DNA of 15,535 nt, from NCBI GenBank assembly GCA_030531025.1, contig JAUMTV010000073.1, positions 1-15,535 of the forward strand. Reading direction: 5' to 3'. The position numbers and the translations under genes were made by a program. This document shows, one piece after another, positions 15,222 to 15,535 of this stretch (its first letter is position 1; each line of letters begins with the position of its first letter). Below the pieces are notes generated by a model, which searched no databases, was not told the origin of the DNA, and was given only the letters and a program-made list of their open reading frames with translations. This DNA is from Turicibacter sp. (lineage in GTDB: Bacteria > Bacillota > Bacilli > MOL361 > Turicibacteraceae).

Positions 15222-15229
15222 AAAACATC
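15222..15229. repeat. 8-bp target site duplication, right copy
   Basis: AAAACATC, identical to 14331-14338, directly follows the right inverted repeat. Confidence 0.9.
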
Positions 15230-15266
15230 TCTTTATCTTATTAAAATTTAGTAGAAATGGAAATAA

Positions 15267-15535
15267 TTAATTATCATCTAAATCTGAAATACTCATTTGA
15301 TATCCTTGACCGATAGCTTGATCAAGTCCACTATGTTGTTTAATTTCGATTGTTTGATAACTTGTCTTTGGGTTAACTACTTGTAAATGTGTCGATGAAA
15401 CGAATGTTGTGCTTAATGCTTGTTGATCGAGATAAACTCGACTTTCTGATGAGAAGCCATTTCCGTAAATGTGAAGGATATCTCCTTCTTGTTCGATCCC
15501 TTCTATTTGAAGTTCACCTAATCCAAAGAAAAGAT
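15267..15535 (-). CDS. C-terminal part of an unknown protein with a TIG-like domain (5' end outside window)
   Basis: The last 89 codons of a minus-strand gene end at TAA 15267-15269. The readable sequence starts LFFGLGELQIEGIEQEGD. It continues ILHIYGNGFSSESRVYLDQQ and LSTTFVSSTHLQVVNP, a beta-sandwich pattern (GNGF, then VYLD, then a T-hydrophobic strand) like IPT/TIG domains found at the ends of surface or membrane proteins. It finishes with a polar, acidic tail SISDLDDN. No other domain is visible, so the function of the whole protein is unknown. It reads in the same direction as the polysaccharide locus. The IS66 element and its terminator now separate it from the glucosaminidase gene. 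Confidence 0.7.
   Translation of the reverse strand, partial: LFFGLGELQIEGIEQEGDILHIYGNGFSSESRVYLDQQALSTTFVSSTHLQVVNPKTSYQTIEIKQHSGLDQAIGQGYQMSISDLDDN

Overview
The window is low-GC DNA with the standard genetic code, strong AGGAGG-type ribosome-binding sites and nearly all genes on the minus strand. A secreted glucosaminidase with choline-binding-type repeats, a LicD gene and an IS66-family relic point to a Gram-positive of the Bacillota. A gut Erysipelotrichia or Turicibacter-like host is my guess; no rRNA or other marker gene is present to fix it. The main content is a surface-polysaccharide locus that makes and exports a sialylated glycan.

Reading in the direction of transcription (right to left): (1) 15267-15535 is the 3' end of an unknown gene with a TIG-like beta-sandwich tail. 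(2) 14339-15221 is an 883-bp internally deleted IS66 element on the plus strand, flanked by a perfect 8-bp target duplication. It landed 19 bp upstream of the -35 box of the next gene. (3) 11819-14260 encodes a secreted GH73-type glucosaminidase with ten or eleven choline-binding-like repeats. (4) 11538-11818 is a gene-free spacer with three perfect hairpins and three copies of a 12-mer. (5) 11537-6522 is a four-gene unit: GT2 glycosyltransferase, large multi-spanning membrane protein (polymerase or GT-C candidate), second GT2 glycosyltransferase, LicD phosphotransferase. It ends in a strong bidirectional terminator. (6) 6384 to the left edge is a six-gene sialic acid unit: GT52-type sialyltransferase, Wzx flippase, NeuA, sodium/solute (sialic acid-type) symporter, NeuB, and NeuC cut by the window edge.

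As a system: NeuC makes ManNAc from UDP-GlcNAc, NeuB condenses it with phosphoenolpyruvate to Neu5Ac, NeuA activates it to CMP-Neu5Ac, and the GT52 enzyme transfers it to a glycan. That glycan is probably built by the two GT2 enzymes, extended or modified by the 693-residue membrane protein and LicD, and flipped by Wzx. The symporter could add scavenged Neu5Ac to the same pool. The LicD gene beside a cell-wall hydrolase with choline-binding-type repeats suggests that a phosphocholine (or similar) decoration and its reader are encoded together.

The most unusual items are the neisserial-looking NeuB/NeuC in a Gram-positive locus with an embedded transporter, the hairpin-rich leader with alternative pairings, and the precisely delimited non-autonomous IS66 derivative with a hairpin over its tnpA ribosome-binding site.
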